Positions 7,711 to 15,974 of a DNA stretch of 64,000 nucleotides are shown here, piece by piece (the stretch's first letter is position 1; each line of letters opens with the position of its first letter). This stretch comes from Ancrocorticia sp047501485. GTDB taxonomy: Bacteria; Actinomycetota; Actinomycetes; Actinomycetales; Actinomycetaceae. Below the pieces are notes generated by a model that was not told the DNA's origin, made no database searches, and was given only the letters and a program-made list of their open reading frames with translations. A program made the position numbers and the translations under genes. The stretch covers positions 1-64,000 of the forward strand of contig JAZDRN010000013.1 of the NCBI GenBank assembly GCA_047501485.1, written 5' to 3'.

Positions 7711-9093
7711 GTGTACATGAATGGATCCTCCGAGGCGTCCGAGCCTTCAGAAGAATCCGGGCGGCGGCCCGAGACATCCGACTCTGCGCCTTTGGGTGCC
7801 CGGTCCGCCGGTGAGCGTGTCGTCGACGACGACGTCTACCGGGAAGCGGTTGCCGTGCCGGCCGTGGAGATCGGTTCGCTCGCCGAGGCGGTCCGCAATG
7901 CCACGGCGACGGCGCAGGACATGCGGGCCCCATCCGTTGAATTGCCGGAGAATCCATCTGAGGCGAAGAGCATGGCTGCCCGTTACAGCGGGCGCATCGG
8001 CGGCTTGGATATCGCCCGCGCCCTGGCGATCTTCGGCATGTTCTATGCGCATGTGGGCCCTGAGGTGGAGCGAAGCGGCATCGGCTCCTTTCTCGATTCC
8101 CTCCCGGAGGGAAGGTCCTCGATCCTCTTCGCCGTCCTGGCGGGAGTCTCCCTCTCCATCCTCACCGGGCGCAACGTTCCCTATAGGGGCGAACGCATGC
8201 GCTCGGCCCGGCTGCGCATCTTCGGCCGGTCGGCCACGCTGCTGGCCATCGCGGGGCCGCTTTCCGTGTTGGGCGTCCCGGTAGCGATTATCCTGGGGTG
8301 CTACGCTGCCTGGTTCATCGCTTCCCTTCCGATGACCCGCTGGGGTGCGCGGCGTCTGTTCGCCACCGCCGGTGGTCTGGCGCTCGCGGGGCCCGTGGTA
8401 CTCAATGTGGCGCTGTGGCTGATGGAGAACTTCCACCTATGGCCCAGCGATGACGCCAATGGTTTCACGGTGGACGTCTTCCTCACGGGGATGTACCCCG
8501 GGGTGGTGTATATGGCGTACGTCGTCGCCGGCATGGGAATCGGCAGGCTCGATCTCGCGAGCAAGGCGGTGCAGGGCCGATTGGTCGTCATCGGTTCCTG
8601 TCTGATGCTGCTCGGGTATGGCTCAGCCTGGATCGTCGGCAGGTTGTTCAGCCAAACCCTGGCGCTTGCGCCGTCGCAAGGAGACTTCGATCCGGATCTC
8701 GAGGGAATCCAACCATGGCTGGGCCTTCCCTTCCCGAGCCTGCACTCCTGGGTGGGGGCCGGCGCGCATACCCACACGATTTTCGAGGCCGTCGGTTCCG
8801 GCGGCTTCTGCATCGCCTTCCTGGGGATCTGCCTTCTGATCGGTCGGTTGTCTCGGAACGTGCTCTATCCGCTGGCGGCGGTGGGCACCATGTCCTTGAC
8901 GGCCTACAGTGCGCATGTGGTAGCGATTGCCTTCAACCTCGACTGGAATTACACGCAATCCTGGTTCCCCATCCTTGCCCTCGTCATCGGATCGCTTGTT
9001 CTGTGCACCGCTTGGAAGTCGGTCTCGACGCGCGGCCCGTTGGAGTGGCTGATGTGGAAGGTCTCGTTGCTGGTGGCGCGTGTCCCCGAGTAG
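7711..9093 (+). CDS. Multi-pass DUF418/HGSNAT-like acyltransferase
   Basis: About 95 acidic cytosolic residues are followed by about ten hydrophobic helices. The first helix begins GGLDIARALAIFGMFYAHV, the signature of the DUF1624/DUF418 and heparan-alpha-glucosaminide acetyltransferase-like families, and the last part (MSLTAYSAHVV, then RGPLEWLMW) fits DUF418. Such proteins are thought to move acyl groups across the membrane onto sugars, so decoration of the exopolysaccharide is a reasonable inference. The GTG at 7711 has GAGGGG eight bases upstream; an ATG at 7717 is the alternative. Its start lies directly under the best copy of the locus palindrome, so it probably belongs to that regulon. 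Confidence 0.75.
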   Translation: MYMNGSSEASEPSEESGRRPETSDSAPLGARSAGERVVDDDVYREAVAVPAVEIGSLAEAVRNATATAQDMRAPSVELPENPSEAKSMAARYSGRIGGLDIARALAIFGMFYAHVGPEVERSGIGSFLDSLPEGRSSILFAVLAGVSLSILTGRNVPYRGERMRSARLRIFGRSATLLAIAGPLSVLGVPVAIILGCYAAWFIASLPMTRWGARRLFATAGGLALAGPVVLNVALWLMENFHLWPSDDANGFTVDVFLTGMYPGVVYMAYVVAGMGIGRLDLASKAVQGRLVVIGSCLMLLGYGSAWIVGRLFSQTLALAPSQGDFDPDLEGIQPWLGLPFPSLHSWVGAGAHTHTIFEAVGSGGFCIAFLGICLLIGRLSRNVLYPLAAVGTMSLTAYSAHVVAIAFNLDWNYTQSWFPILALVIGSLVLCTAWKSVSTRGPLEWLMWKVSLLVARVPE

Positions 9094-9138
9094 TTAGGGC
9101 ATAAGAGACGCGTGATCGACACCGGCACCGGCGCCGTC

Positions 9139-10332
9139 TCAGCTACTCAACTTGAGACGCCACAATAGATCGCAGATCTGATCCACGGTCTCCAGAGGCA
9201 GGTCGGGGTATATGGGGAGGGTGAGAACTCTCTCGGAGGCCTCTCGCGCCACCGGCGTCCTGCGCGAATCGAACCGTCCCGCATAACACGAGAAATCGCT
9301 GATGAGCGGATAGAAGTACTTCCGGCTGAAGATGCGGTGCTCGGCGAGGAACTCGTAGACGTCGTCACGAGAGGCGCCGAACGCCTCGTCGATGCGAACG
9401 GGCATGTAGGAATAGTTGTGTTCCACGCCGTCCTGCATGCGTGGCAGGCCGATGCCTTCCAGGTTCCTCAGGTTCTGCGCGTATCGTTCGTATATCGTTC
9501 GCCGAAGCGCGATGTCCTGGGGAAGGCGACGGAGGTTGCAGATTCCCATGGCCGCGCAGAACTCGTTCATCTTCGCGTTGCCGCCGATGTATTCGACGTC
9601 TTCCGGTCCGGTGATGCCGAAGTTCTTCCACTGATCGAGGCGCTGCTTCAATCCGTCGTCGCCGAAGGTGAGGGCACCGCCCTCGATGGTGTTGAACACT
9701 TTCGTGGCGTGGAAGGAGAACATGGAGATATCGCCGTGGGAGGCGACTGGAACGCCGTCCCGCTTGACGCCGAAAGCGTGTGCCGCATCGTAGATCACCT
9801 TGAGGTTGTACCGGCGGGCGATCTCCTCGATGGCCTCGACCTGGCAGACGTTGCCATACACGTGCACAGGCACGATAGCGCAGGTACTGGAATCGACCAG
9901 CCGCTCGATGCTCTCCGGATCCAGGGTGTAATCGTCTTCGCGAATGTCTGCGAAGACAGGTTCCAATCCCTTGCGCACGATGGCATGAGTGGTGGAGGCG
10001 AAGGAGAACGGTGTGGTGATGACCTTTCCGCGCAATCCCAACGCTTCCAGCGAGCACTCGAGCGCCGAGTGGCCATTGGTGTAGAGAGCGACGTTCTTCA
10101 CCTGCAGGTAGGTGCGCAGCATCGATTCGAAGGTGTCGTGTTTGGCGCCCATATTCGTGAGCCAGCGGCTCTGCCATATCGAGGTGATCTCCTGAATGTA
10201 CTCGTCCAGCTCGGGCATCGAGGAGCGAGTGACGTGGATGGGATCGAGCGCCTCGACCTCCTGATCCCAGTGGGCATCGTTCTTGCGATCCCAATGGGGG
10301 ATGTCATTCGTTGTTCGGATCGTTTCAGTCAT
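9139..10332 (-). CDS. DegT/DnrJ/EryC1/StrS-family sugar aminotransferase
   Basis: This is a PLP-dependent transaminase of 397 residues that converts a nucleotide-linked keto-sugar into an amino sugar. Family features are visible: the N-terminal RSRWLTNMG segment, TNGHSALE, FSFASTTHAI, and the Schiff-base lysine in SFHATKVFNTIEGG. It lies 42 bp downstream of the flippase gene on the same strand and is probably co-transcribed with it. The exopolysaccharide repeat therefore likely contains an amino-deoxy sugar, although no 4,6-dehydratase or ketoisomerase is visible in the window, so the substrate must be supplied from elsewhere. The exact sugar cannot be told. Confidence 0.88.
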   Translation of the reverse strand: MTETIRTTNDIPHWDRKNDAHWDQEVEALDPIHVTRSSMPELDEYIQEITSIWQSRWLTNMGAKHDTFESMLRTYLQVKNVALYTNGHSALECSLEALGLRGKVITTPFSFASTTHAIVRKGLEPVFADIREDDYTLDPESIERLVDSSTCAIVPVHVYGNVCQVEAIEEIARRYNLKVIYDAAHAFGVKRDGVPVASHGDISMFSFHATKVFNTIEGGALTFGDDGLKQRLDQWKNFGITGPEDVEYIGGNAKMNEFCAAMGICNLRRLPQDIALRRTIYERYAQNLRNLEGIGLPRMQDGVEHNYSYMPVRIDEAFGASRDDVYEFLAEHRIFSRKYFYPLISDFSCYAGRFDSRRTPVAREASERVLTLPIYPDLPLETVDQICDLLWRLKLSS

Positions 10333-10374
10333 GGCGAATCGGTTTCCTTCGTTCCCCGGGTGGGAGGTCGTGCG

Positions 10375-11829
10375 TCACCGCAGCGTGCGGTAACCCTTCA
10401 GAGTCGAGAAAAGGTAGGTGAAGGCCTCGATGCGCAGGATGCGGGAGAAGCCCACGTAAGAACCTGCGAATACGAGCACCTGCGTGGCGATGAGCGCCGC
10501 GTCGGAGAGGGAAAGCAGACCCAGCGGAAGCGCGACCAGCGCAGAGAGCAGAGCCACCCCGAAGGCGGGTGCCACGTCCCGCACCTGCTTGAGATACGGG
10601 TAGCCGAGGATCTTGCCTGCGGGCCGTGCATTGATGTACGTCTCGAGGATGTCCGCGACGAGGGTTCCGATCACGATGGCGTAGATGTTTCCGATGACGA
10701 AGGCCGTGGTCAGAAGAACCGGCAGCCCCACGAGCTTCTTGACGATCTCGAGTTTGAGGAAGATGTCGCTGCGACCCATGCCGTTGAGCGCTTGAAGATT
10801 GGTGGTGTGGATGGGCCATAGCGCGTAGAGGAAGCAGAACATCTGCATGAAGGGAACCGCAGGCATCCACTGCTCTCCCAATAGCATCCGCGTCACGGGT
10901 TCGGCCGTGACGGCCAGCATGGCCATGGCCGGGAACACCACGTAGGTGCTCGTCATCAGGCTTCGGCGCACAACCTGGCGCACCTTGACGACGTCGTCCT
11001 GGAGCCGCGAGACAGCGGACAACAACACCGGCTGGATGGCGCTGTCGATCGACACTCCCAGGGCCTGCGGGTACTTGTTGCCCTGTGAGACCTGACCGAG
11101 ATCGGCGCTTGAGAACCTCTTACCGATGATGAGATCGGAGAGGCTCTGGTAGCCGGTGTCCAACAGCCCGGAGACCAGAAGCTTCCATCCGAAGCGGAAG
11201 AGCAGCGCCGCGCGGTCAGGATGGAACTCGAAACGCGGTAGCCACGGAACCTGGAAGCTCAGGACCAGGGCATTGACCAGTTGGTAGGAAAGCTGCTGGA
11301 TGACCAGTGCCCACAGCCCTCCATCGAGAAGCGCGACCGTCACTCCGAGGACACCCGAGATCACGGCGGAGAAGATCGTCGCCACGAAGATCTTCTTGAA
11401 ATCCATGATGCGGGCGACTTTTGCGATCTGGATCGCGCTGTAGGAATTGATGACGAGGTTCAAAGTCAGCACCCGCAGCGGCCACACCAGACCGGGCAGT
11501 TCGAAGAAGGCGGCGATCGCCGGGGCCGAGACGAAGATTCCGAGGTAGAGCAGAACCGAGACCGCGAAGCTCATCCAGAAGACGGTGGAATAGTCCGAAT
11601 CGCGCACCTTGCCGATCTGGATGAGCCCCGTGTTCAGCCCGGACTGGACGATCACATTGCCGATGTTGATGAAGACGATCATGATCGCCAACATCCCGAA
11701 TTCGTTGGGTGAGAGCAGGCGTGCCATGACGATCTGGACGGCAAGCATGATGATCTGATTACCGGCCCGTTCGACGAATTTCCAGAAGAAAGACTGGATC
11801 GTCGCGCGCTTAAAGGAAGGATCGATCAT
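10375..11829 (-). CDS. Wzx-type polysaccharide flippase
   Basis: This is a 484-residue protein with about 12-14 hydrophobic helices that starts FKRATIQSFFWKFVERAGNQ, typical of the polysaccharide transport (PST/WzxC) branch of the MOP superfamily. It should flip lipid-linked repeat units to the outer face of the membrane, the step before Wzy polymerisation. It lies upstream of the sugar aminotransferase on the same strand. An exact TACCC-N4-GGGTA palindrome lies about 90 bp before its start, in the promoter position. Confidence 0.88.
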   Translation of the reverse strand: MIDPSFKRATIQSFFWKFVERAGNQIIMLAVQIVMARLLSPNEFGMLAIMIVFINIGNVIVQSGLNTGLIQIGKVRDSDYSTVFWMSFAVSVLLYLGIFVSAPAIAAFFELPGLVWPLRVLTLNLVINSYSAIQIAKVARIMDFKKIFVATIFSAVISGVLGVTVALLDGGLWALVIQQLSYQLVNALVLSFQVPWLPRFEFHPDRAALLFRFGWKLLVSGLLDTGYQSLSDLIIGKRFSSADLGQVSQGNKYPQALGVSIDSAIQPVLLSAVSRLQDDVVKVRQVVRRSLMTSTYVVFPAMAMLAVTAEPVTRMLLGEQWMPAVPFMQMFCFLYALWPIHTTNLQALNGMGRSDIFLKLEIVKKLVGLPVLLTTAFVIGNIYAIVIGTLVADILETYINARPAGKILGYPYLKQVRDVAPAFGVALLSALVALPLGLLSLSDAALIATQVLVFAGSYVGFSRILRIEAFTYLFSTLKGYRTLR

Positions 11830-11918
11830 AGCGAAGCCACTCGGTTCAACTCATCTGTCAGGTGTCGGCGCATTGTGTAGAGCGTGAAGCACTTTTCCTG
11901 CGGAAGTAATACACAATG

Positions 11919-11932
11919 TACCCGCAGGGGTA
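11919..11932. promoter_or_regulatory. Operator-like palindrome before the flippase gene
   Basis: TACCC-GCAG-GGGTA is an exact copy of the core palindrome with a 4-base spacer. It lies in the 197-bp gap between the glycosyltransferase end (12027) and the flippase start (11829), where the promoter of the leftward flippase-aminotransferase pair must lie. Confidence 0.65.
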
Positions 11933-12026
11933 TCGGCAGGGAAATGCGTTCCACCTGTTTGTCATAGAACCGAGACAATTGCGGGACGGGCGCGGCGAAT
12001 CTGAGTGTTCCGGCGCGGGTGCGGGC

Positions 12027-13031
12027 CTATTTCTTGCGCTTGGGGAGGCTCAACCGAGGTAGCGAGCGAACGAAAGCCCTGGTGGCCAGGAACAGCGAGG
12101 GGGAAACGCACGTCAGCAGGTAGACAGGTACCTCGAGGCCGCCTTTCTGCCTGGCATAGCGCCAGAACTTGGCTTGCCGCACCCTGCGCGCATCGCCACT
12201 GTGACGCGCGGCGGCGTAGTCCCAGCGCATGATCCACGGCATGAGCTCTTTCTCATACCGCCCTTTGGTGTAGGCGTCGAACTCGAGGAAGAAATGGAGG
12301 AATTCCACATCCCCCTCGTACATCTTCTGGTTGTTGCGGCGCCAGACCTCCATCATGGAGCTCGAATTGTTGATGCGGTACGCCGTGGTGATGGCATCCA
12401 TGTAGTGGGCTTCGCCGGCCTCCGTCATCACCATCTGCAGGTAGCGGTCCCCGTCGAAAGCCGGCCGCGGGAAGATGGGACGCTGGTCGTACGCCCACCG
12501 GGGAAAGATGAAGGACGCCGTCGGAATGAACTCGATCTGCAGCATATCGACGACGTCGATCGCCCGGTCCCGCGAAAGGATCCGTGCCTCCTTCTCGTTT
12601 CCGGGAAGCAGAGTACCCGTGAAGGAGGAACCGGCGTCGTCGAAGTACTTCGCGTTGGTGAAACAGAACGTGCACGAGGGATGCTCCTCGAGATAGCCGA
12701 CCTGCATCTCCAACTTGTTCGGATCGAGCCAGAAGTCGTCGCCCTCGCAGCACGCGATGTATTTCCCCTCCGCGATCTGGCAAGCCAGGTCGAAGGGGTT
12801 GCGCCCCTGCGACAGCTGGTTCTCCTCTTGGAGGATCGGGCGGATGATGCCGGGATGGAGACGGGAGTATTCCGCGACGATGGTGGGCGTGGAGTCCGTC
12901 GAGGCGTCATCGTGCACGATGATCTCGAACGGGTAGCGGGTCTCCTGTGCGAGCAGGCTGTCCAGGCAGGTCCTGATGTAGGACTCGTGGTTGTAGGTCT
13001 CGCAAATGATGCTCACAACAGGTTCCGCCAT
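12027..13031 (-). CDS. Family 2 glycosyltransferase
   Basis: This is a soluble GT-A fold glycosyltransferase of about 334 residues. It opens with VSIICETYNHESYI, then IIVHDDASTDST and CCEGDDFW, which supplies the metal-binding Asp pair. A basic, weakly hydrophobic C-terminus could associate with the membrane. It should add one sugar to the lipid-linked repeat unit. The ATG at 13031 is preceded by GGAGAG at four bases; a TTG at 13043 is less likely. It is transcribed leftward and divergent from the first BY-kinase gene across about 300 bp, where I see no copy of the locus palindrome. Confidence 0.85.
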   Translation of the reverse strand: MAEPVVSIICETYNHESYIRTCLDSLLAQETRYPFEIIVHDDASTDSTPTIVAEYSRLHPGIIRPILQEENQLSQGRNPFDLACQIAEGKYIACCEGDDFWLDPNKLEMQVGYLEEHPSCTFCFTNAKYFDDAGSSFTGTLLPGNEKEARILSRDRAIDVVDMLQIEFIPTASFIFPRWAYDQRPIFPRPAFDGDRYLQMVMTEAGEAHYMDAITTAYRINNSSSMMEVWRRNNQKMYEGDVEFLHFFLEFDAYTKGRYEKELMPWIMRWDYAAARHSGDARRVRQAKFWRYARQKGGLEVPVYLLTCVSPSLFLATRAFVRSLPRLSLPKRKK

Positions 13032-13334
13032 GCCACTCTCCAAACTCGCGCCATCCCAGACATCTTCCTATATGGACATCTAGCATCCCAGAGATCGCCC
13101 GTATGTGGAACACGATGGTGGATAGCTGTGGCGTCGTGGCCCGTGAAACCCTCCCGACACGGAACTCGCTCGGTACTTCGGAGGTCCGGAGGAGCGCGGC
13201 GGGTCAGGTGCGGTATGCCGAGGCGGGCCCCTGTACATGCGGTGGCTCTTCGCAAGAGATGGTGTAGATTTGCGCCAACGTCCAGCTGTCCGCTGACGTC
13301 ATTGGCCGTGGATATCGACAAGGACCTCAACATC

Positions 13335-14738
13335 GTGGAACTGCGCGACCTCCTCCTGATCCTCCGCAGGAGTCGAATTCTGATTCTCGCAACAACGCTC
13401 ATCGCCATCGCGCTCGCGGCCGTGTGGTCGTTGACCAGGACGCCGCAGTACGAGGCAACGACGGAGCTGTTCGTCTCGGTGCGTTCCGGCGACGTCTCGG
13501 CTGAGGACATCACCAAAGGATCGGCGTTGGCGCGCAGGGTGGTGGCCTCGTATGTTCCCATCGCAAACAGGTCCATCGTCATGGACCGTGTCGTCCGGGA
13601 GCTCGGACTGCCACAGAGCGGCGAGGAGCTCGCCAAGCGCGTCTATGCCGATTCGCCCGCGAATACGGCCCTCATCACCATCCACGCGACCGATCCGGAT
13701 CCGGAGCAGGCTGCCCTACTGGCCAACACCACCAGCGAGGTGTTCGCGGACGTGATCGCGAACGACTTGGAACTCGCTCCCTCACTCCCCAGCGCGGGTG
13801 TTCAACTCGTGCCGGTGCAAGCCGCCGAGGAACCCCAGGAGGCGGTCAGCCCGAGGCATGTGCGCAACTTGGCATTGGGGGCATTGACGGGAATCGCCCT
13901 GGGGTTCGGGCTGGCCATCGTGCGGAGTGCTCTGGATTCGCGCATTCGTACTTCATCCGACGTTGCTGTGGTGACGGGTTTGCCGGTGTTGGGGGTGATT
14001 GGTCGTGATGGTGGGGCTGGGGTGCGTCCGTTGGTGGCGGTGCAGGATCCTGGGAGTCCTTTGGTGGAGGCGTATCGGGTGTTGCGGACGAATTTGCGGT
14101 ATGTGGATGTGGGGGATGGGTTGACGTCGGTGGTGGTGACGTCGGCTGGTCCGGGTGAGGGTAAGAGTACGACGGCGGCTAATTTGGCGATTGTGATGGC
14201 GGATGCGGGGCGTCGTGTGGCGTTGGTGGATGCTGATTTGCGTAAGCCGTCGGTTGCGGGGAAGTTGGGTGTTGAGGGTGGTGTTGGGTTGTCTGATGTG
14301 TTGATTGGGCAGGTGTCGTTGGAGGGGGCGTTGCAGCAGTGGGGGAAGAATCAGTTGTTTGTGTTGCCGGCGGGGCGTGTTCCTCCTAATCCGAGTGAGT
14401 TGTTGGGGTCTTCGGCGATGGAGAAGGTGTTGGAGGCGTTGTCGGGGGTTTTTGATTATGTGATTATTGATGCTCCTCCGGCGTTGGTGGTGACGGATGC
14501 GGCGGTGTTGTCGCGGTCGACGGGTGGGGTGTTGGTGGTTGCTGCTTCTGGTCGGGTTGGTCGTGTGGAGTTGGGTGGTGCGGTGGAGTCGTTGCGGAAG
14601 GTGGGTGGGAAGGTTGTGGGGGTTGTGGTGACAATGGTTCCTACTAAAGGCCCCGACACCTATGCCACCTTCAGTCATCTAGCAGCCAGTCAGACGCGTG
14701 TGCCGGATTCCGAGAACACATCTGCTCCGCAGGGCTGA
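13335..14738 (+). CDS. Wzz/BY-kinase fusion, copy 1, lacking the tyrosine cluster
   Basis: This protein joins a Wzz chain-length domain (helices near residues 14-33 and 180-200) to a bacterial tyrosine-kinase ATPase. Walker A (GPGEGKST, about 272-279), A' (VALVDADLR) and Walker B (DYVIIDAPP) are intact. After GPDTY the C-terminus is ATFSHLAASQTRV and has no further tyrosine, so the usual autophosphorylation tail is absent. The GTG at 13335 is chosen because AAGGACC and the following GGAACTGC match the start region of copy 2; a GTG at 13308 is possible. Bases 13959-14662 are almost identical to copy 2 and use G- and T-ending codons unlike the rest of the gene. It may control polymer length without being switched by phosphorylation. 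Confidence 0.88.
   Translation: MELRDLLLILRRSRILILATTLIAIALAAVWSLTRTPQYEATTELFVSVRSGDVSAEDITKGSALARRVVASYVPIANRSIVMDRVVRELGLPQSGEELAKRVYADSPANTALITIHATDPDPEQAALLANTTSEVFADVIANDLELAPSLPSAGVQLVPVQAAEEPQEAVSPRHVRNLALGALTGIALGFGLAIVRSALDSRIRTSSDVAVVTGLPVLGVIGRDGGAGVRPLVAVQDPGSPLVEAYRVLRTNLRYVDVGDGLTSVVVTSAGPGEGKSTTAANLAIVMADAGRRVALVDADLRKPSVAGKLGVEGGVGLSDVLIGQVSLEGALQQWGKNQLFVLPAGRVPPNPSELLGSSAMEKVLEALSGVFDYVIIDAPPALVVTDAAVLSRSTGGVLVVAASGRVGRVELGGAVESLRKVGGKVVGVVVTMVPTKGPDTYATFSHLAASQTRVPDSENTSAPQG
13959..14662 (+). repeat. 704-bp near-identical kinase cassette, copy 1
   Basis: This segment matches 20013-20716 with three differences that I can find (a Leu codon TTG/CTG, Ile to Val in Walker B, and an Ala codon GCG/GCT). 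By eye it is about three quarters G+T, with TTG, GTG, GGG and GGT codons dominating, and the change in style is abrupt at both edges. A further island of about 60 identical bases lies upstream, near 13686-13743 and 19740-19797. Confidence 0.92.
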
Positions 14739-14814
14739 CAGCGCTTCGTTCGAAGGAGAACGCATCGGCACTGCGCAAGCCTGCACACGCCCGTGCACAT
14801 CCGCTTTTAGGTCA

Positions 14815-14828
14815 CACCCTCTGGGGTA
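14815..14828. promoter_or_regulatory. Palindrome variant CACCC-TCTG-GGGTA
   Basis: One base differs from the TACCC-N4-GGGTA core. It is the first of three such sites in the gap between the first BY-kinase gene and the phosphoglycosyltransferase gene. Confidence 0.5.
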
Positions 14829-14933
14829 TGCGAGAATTCGAAGCGATGCTCCCTGGAGGAGGTGATTCGCCCTGCCGGTGCGAGGTGGCGGACGCACCCG
14901 TGGTCCCATTATGTCCCCGCGCCAATTCTGTTA

Positions 14934-14947
14934 TACCCTGCGGGGTA
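14934..14947. promoter_or_regulatory. Exact palindrome TACCC-TGCG-GGGTA
   Basis: This is an exact core copy in the same gap. Its extended form, TTATACCCTGCGGGGTACAT, closely matches the reverse strand of the flippase site, which also continues into GTACAT. Confidence 0.65.
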
Positions 14948-15058
14948 CATGAACTTTTGATCGCAGATCCGGGTGCCAGAAACGTGATTTCCAGCACAGG
15001 GAAATGTTTCGAGTAAGCGTAAGTGCTGGTGAGGGGCTTGTTTGCTAAGATTTAGTGA

Positions 15059-15072
15059 TACCTCATAGGGTA
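15059..15072. promoter_or_regulatory. Palindrome variant TACCT-CATA-GGGTA, possible promoter overlap
   Basis: One base differs from the core. It may overlap a promoter with TTGCTA at 15042-15047 and TAGGGT at 15066-15071 (18-base spacing), which would place a bound protein over the -10 element of the phosphoglycosyltransferase operon. The promoter match is weak. Confidence 0.45.
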
Positions 15073-15105
15073 TGTGATAAATTATCCTCTACTAAGGCTT
15101 CTATC

Positions 15106-15170
15106 AGGAACTTTGCAGTTCCTTCCCGCTTTCGTTCCAAAAAACACCAAGAAACTACCTTTTCGGTAGT
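15106..15170. promoter_or_regulatory. Two further dyads in the AT-rich leader
   Basis: AGGAACT-TTGC-AGTTCCT (15106-15123) and ACTACC-TTTTC-GGTAGT (15154-15170) are perfect inverted repeats with short loops, within 120 bp of the ATG at 15224. The surrounding 15040-15220 is clearly AT-richer than the neighbouring genes. They could be operators or leader hairpins. The rest of the gap from 14739 holds no convincing gene. Confidence 0.45.
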
Positions 15171-15223
15171 GATAACTTAATCCCATCACGCAAATAACAA
15201 GCACTCCATTGGTGAGGTGTACC

Positions 15224-15967
15224 ATGTCGCAAATCAATAACAACAGTTTGATCGTTGCGCAGGGTGAGTTTTCCCCCACCGTTCGGAATCTGGCTCCCGG
15301 TGTCCGGGACGTCTCTCCGATCGGTGGGGATTTGGAAGTGAGATGTTACCCGGTTGAACGGGTCCACTTCGAGGCACTACCCAGCAAGGTCTTCTTTCGC
15401 GCGACGAAGCGCGTCGGGGACTTCCTATTTTCCCTGCTCGCGTTGATTGTGCTCGCAATTCCCTCGGTTGTCATCGCGATACTCATCAAGCTTGATTCCG
15501 AGGGCCCGGTGCTTTTCCGTCAGGAAAGGATCGGAATGGGAGGACGTCCCTTCATGCTCGTCAAATTCAGATCCATGCGTGTCGATGCCGAAGCCGGCGG
15601 CGCACAGTGGGCCAGCGCCAACGATGAGCGCGTCACGCGGGTGGGTCACTTCCTGCGGCGCTCCAGGCTCGATGAGATTCCGCAGTTCATCAACGTTCTC
15701 AGAGGAGAGATGAGCCTGATAGGGCCCCGGCCCGAACGATTGGTCTTCTACCAAGAGTTCGAGCGTTACATCCCGGGTTTCAGCCAGCGTCTCTACATCA
15801 GGCCGGGCATCTCCGGCCTGGCTCAGGTCAATGGCGGTTATGACCTGGCTCCCCAGGAGAAGATCGTCTACGACATCGAGTACATCAAGCGTCGTTCGGC
15901 TCTCCTCGATTTCCTGATCGTTCTCAAGACCCTCGGCGTGCTGTTCAGCCACGTCGGTGCAAGATAG
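15224..15967 (+). CDS. Initiating sugar-1-phosphate transferase (short WbaP/PglC type)
   Basis: This enzyme transfers a sugar 1-phosphate from a UDP-sugar to undecaprenyl phosphate, the first step of repeat-unit assembly. It has one hydrophobic segment (FLFSLLALIVLAIPSVVIAI), then FRQERIGMGGRPFMLVKFRSM, the catalytic Asp-Glu in RLDEIPQFINVLRGEMSLIGPRPE, and RPGISGLAQVNG. All are typical of the bacterial sugar transferase domain. It lacks the additional N-terminal helices of full-length WbaP. The ATG has GGTGAGG six bases upstream. It opens a rightward run of four genes (transferase, two glycosyltransferases, polymerase) and is preceded by a leader rich in palindromes. Confidence 0.9.
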   Translation: MSQINNNSLIVAQGEFSPTVRNLAPGVRDVSPIGGDLEVRCYPVERVHFEALPSKVFFRATKRVGDFLFSLLALIVLAIPSVVIAILIKLDSEGPVLFRQERIGMGGRPFMLVKFRSMRVDAEAGGAQWASANDERVTRVGHFLRRSRLDEIPQFINVLRGEMSLIGPRPERLVFYQEFERYIPGFSQRLYIRPGISGLAQVNGGYDLAPQEKIVYDIEYIKRRSALLDFLIVLKTLGVLFSHVGAR

Positions 15968-15974
15968 ACGAACC

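Noticed and set aside
6284..7957. Long open frame on the minus strand opposite the DUF4352 gene
   Set aside because: It is antisense to a clear gene with linker and domain structure. The translation is Arg/Gly/Leu-rich and matches no protein.
9337..10821. Long plus-strand frame opposite the aminotransferase and flippase genes
   Set aside because: It spans parts of two real genes on the other strand, which is typical of high-GC shadow coding.
13953..14678. Minus-strand frame rich in His, Arg, Gln and Thr across the kinase cassette
   Set aside because: It is open only because the cassette is so poor in A and C. The same frame is found under copy 2 and the composition is not that of a folded protein.
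14828..15016. Possible 62-residue gene between the first BY-kinase and the phosphoglycosyltransferase
   Set aside because: Its ATG lies inside an operator palindrome with no ribosome site, and the Pro/Cys-rich product resembles nothing.
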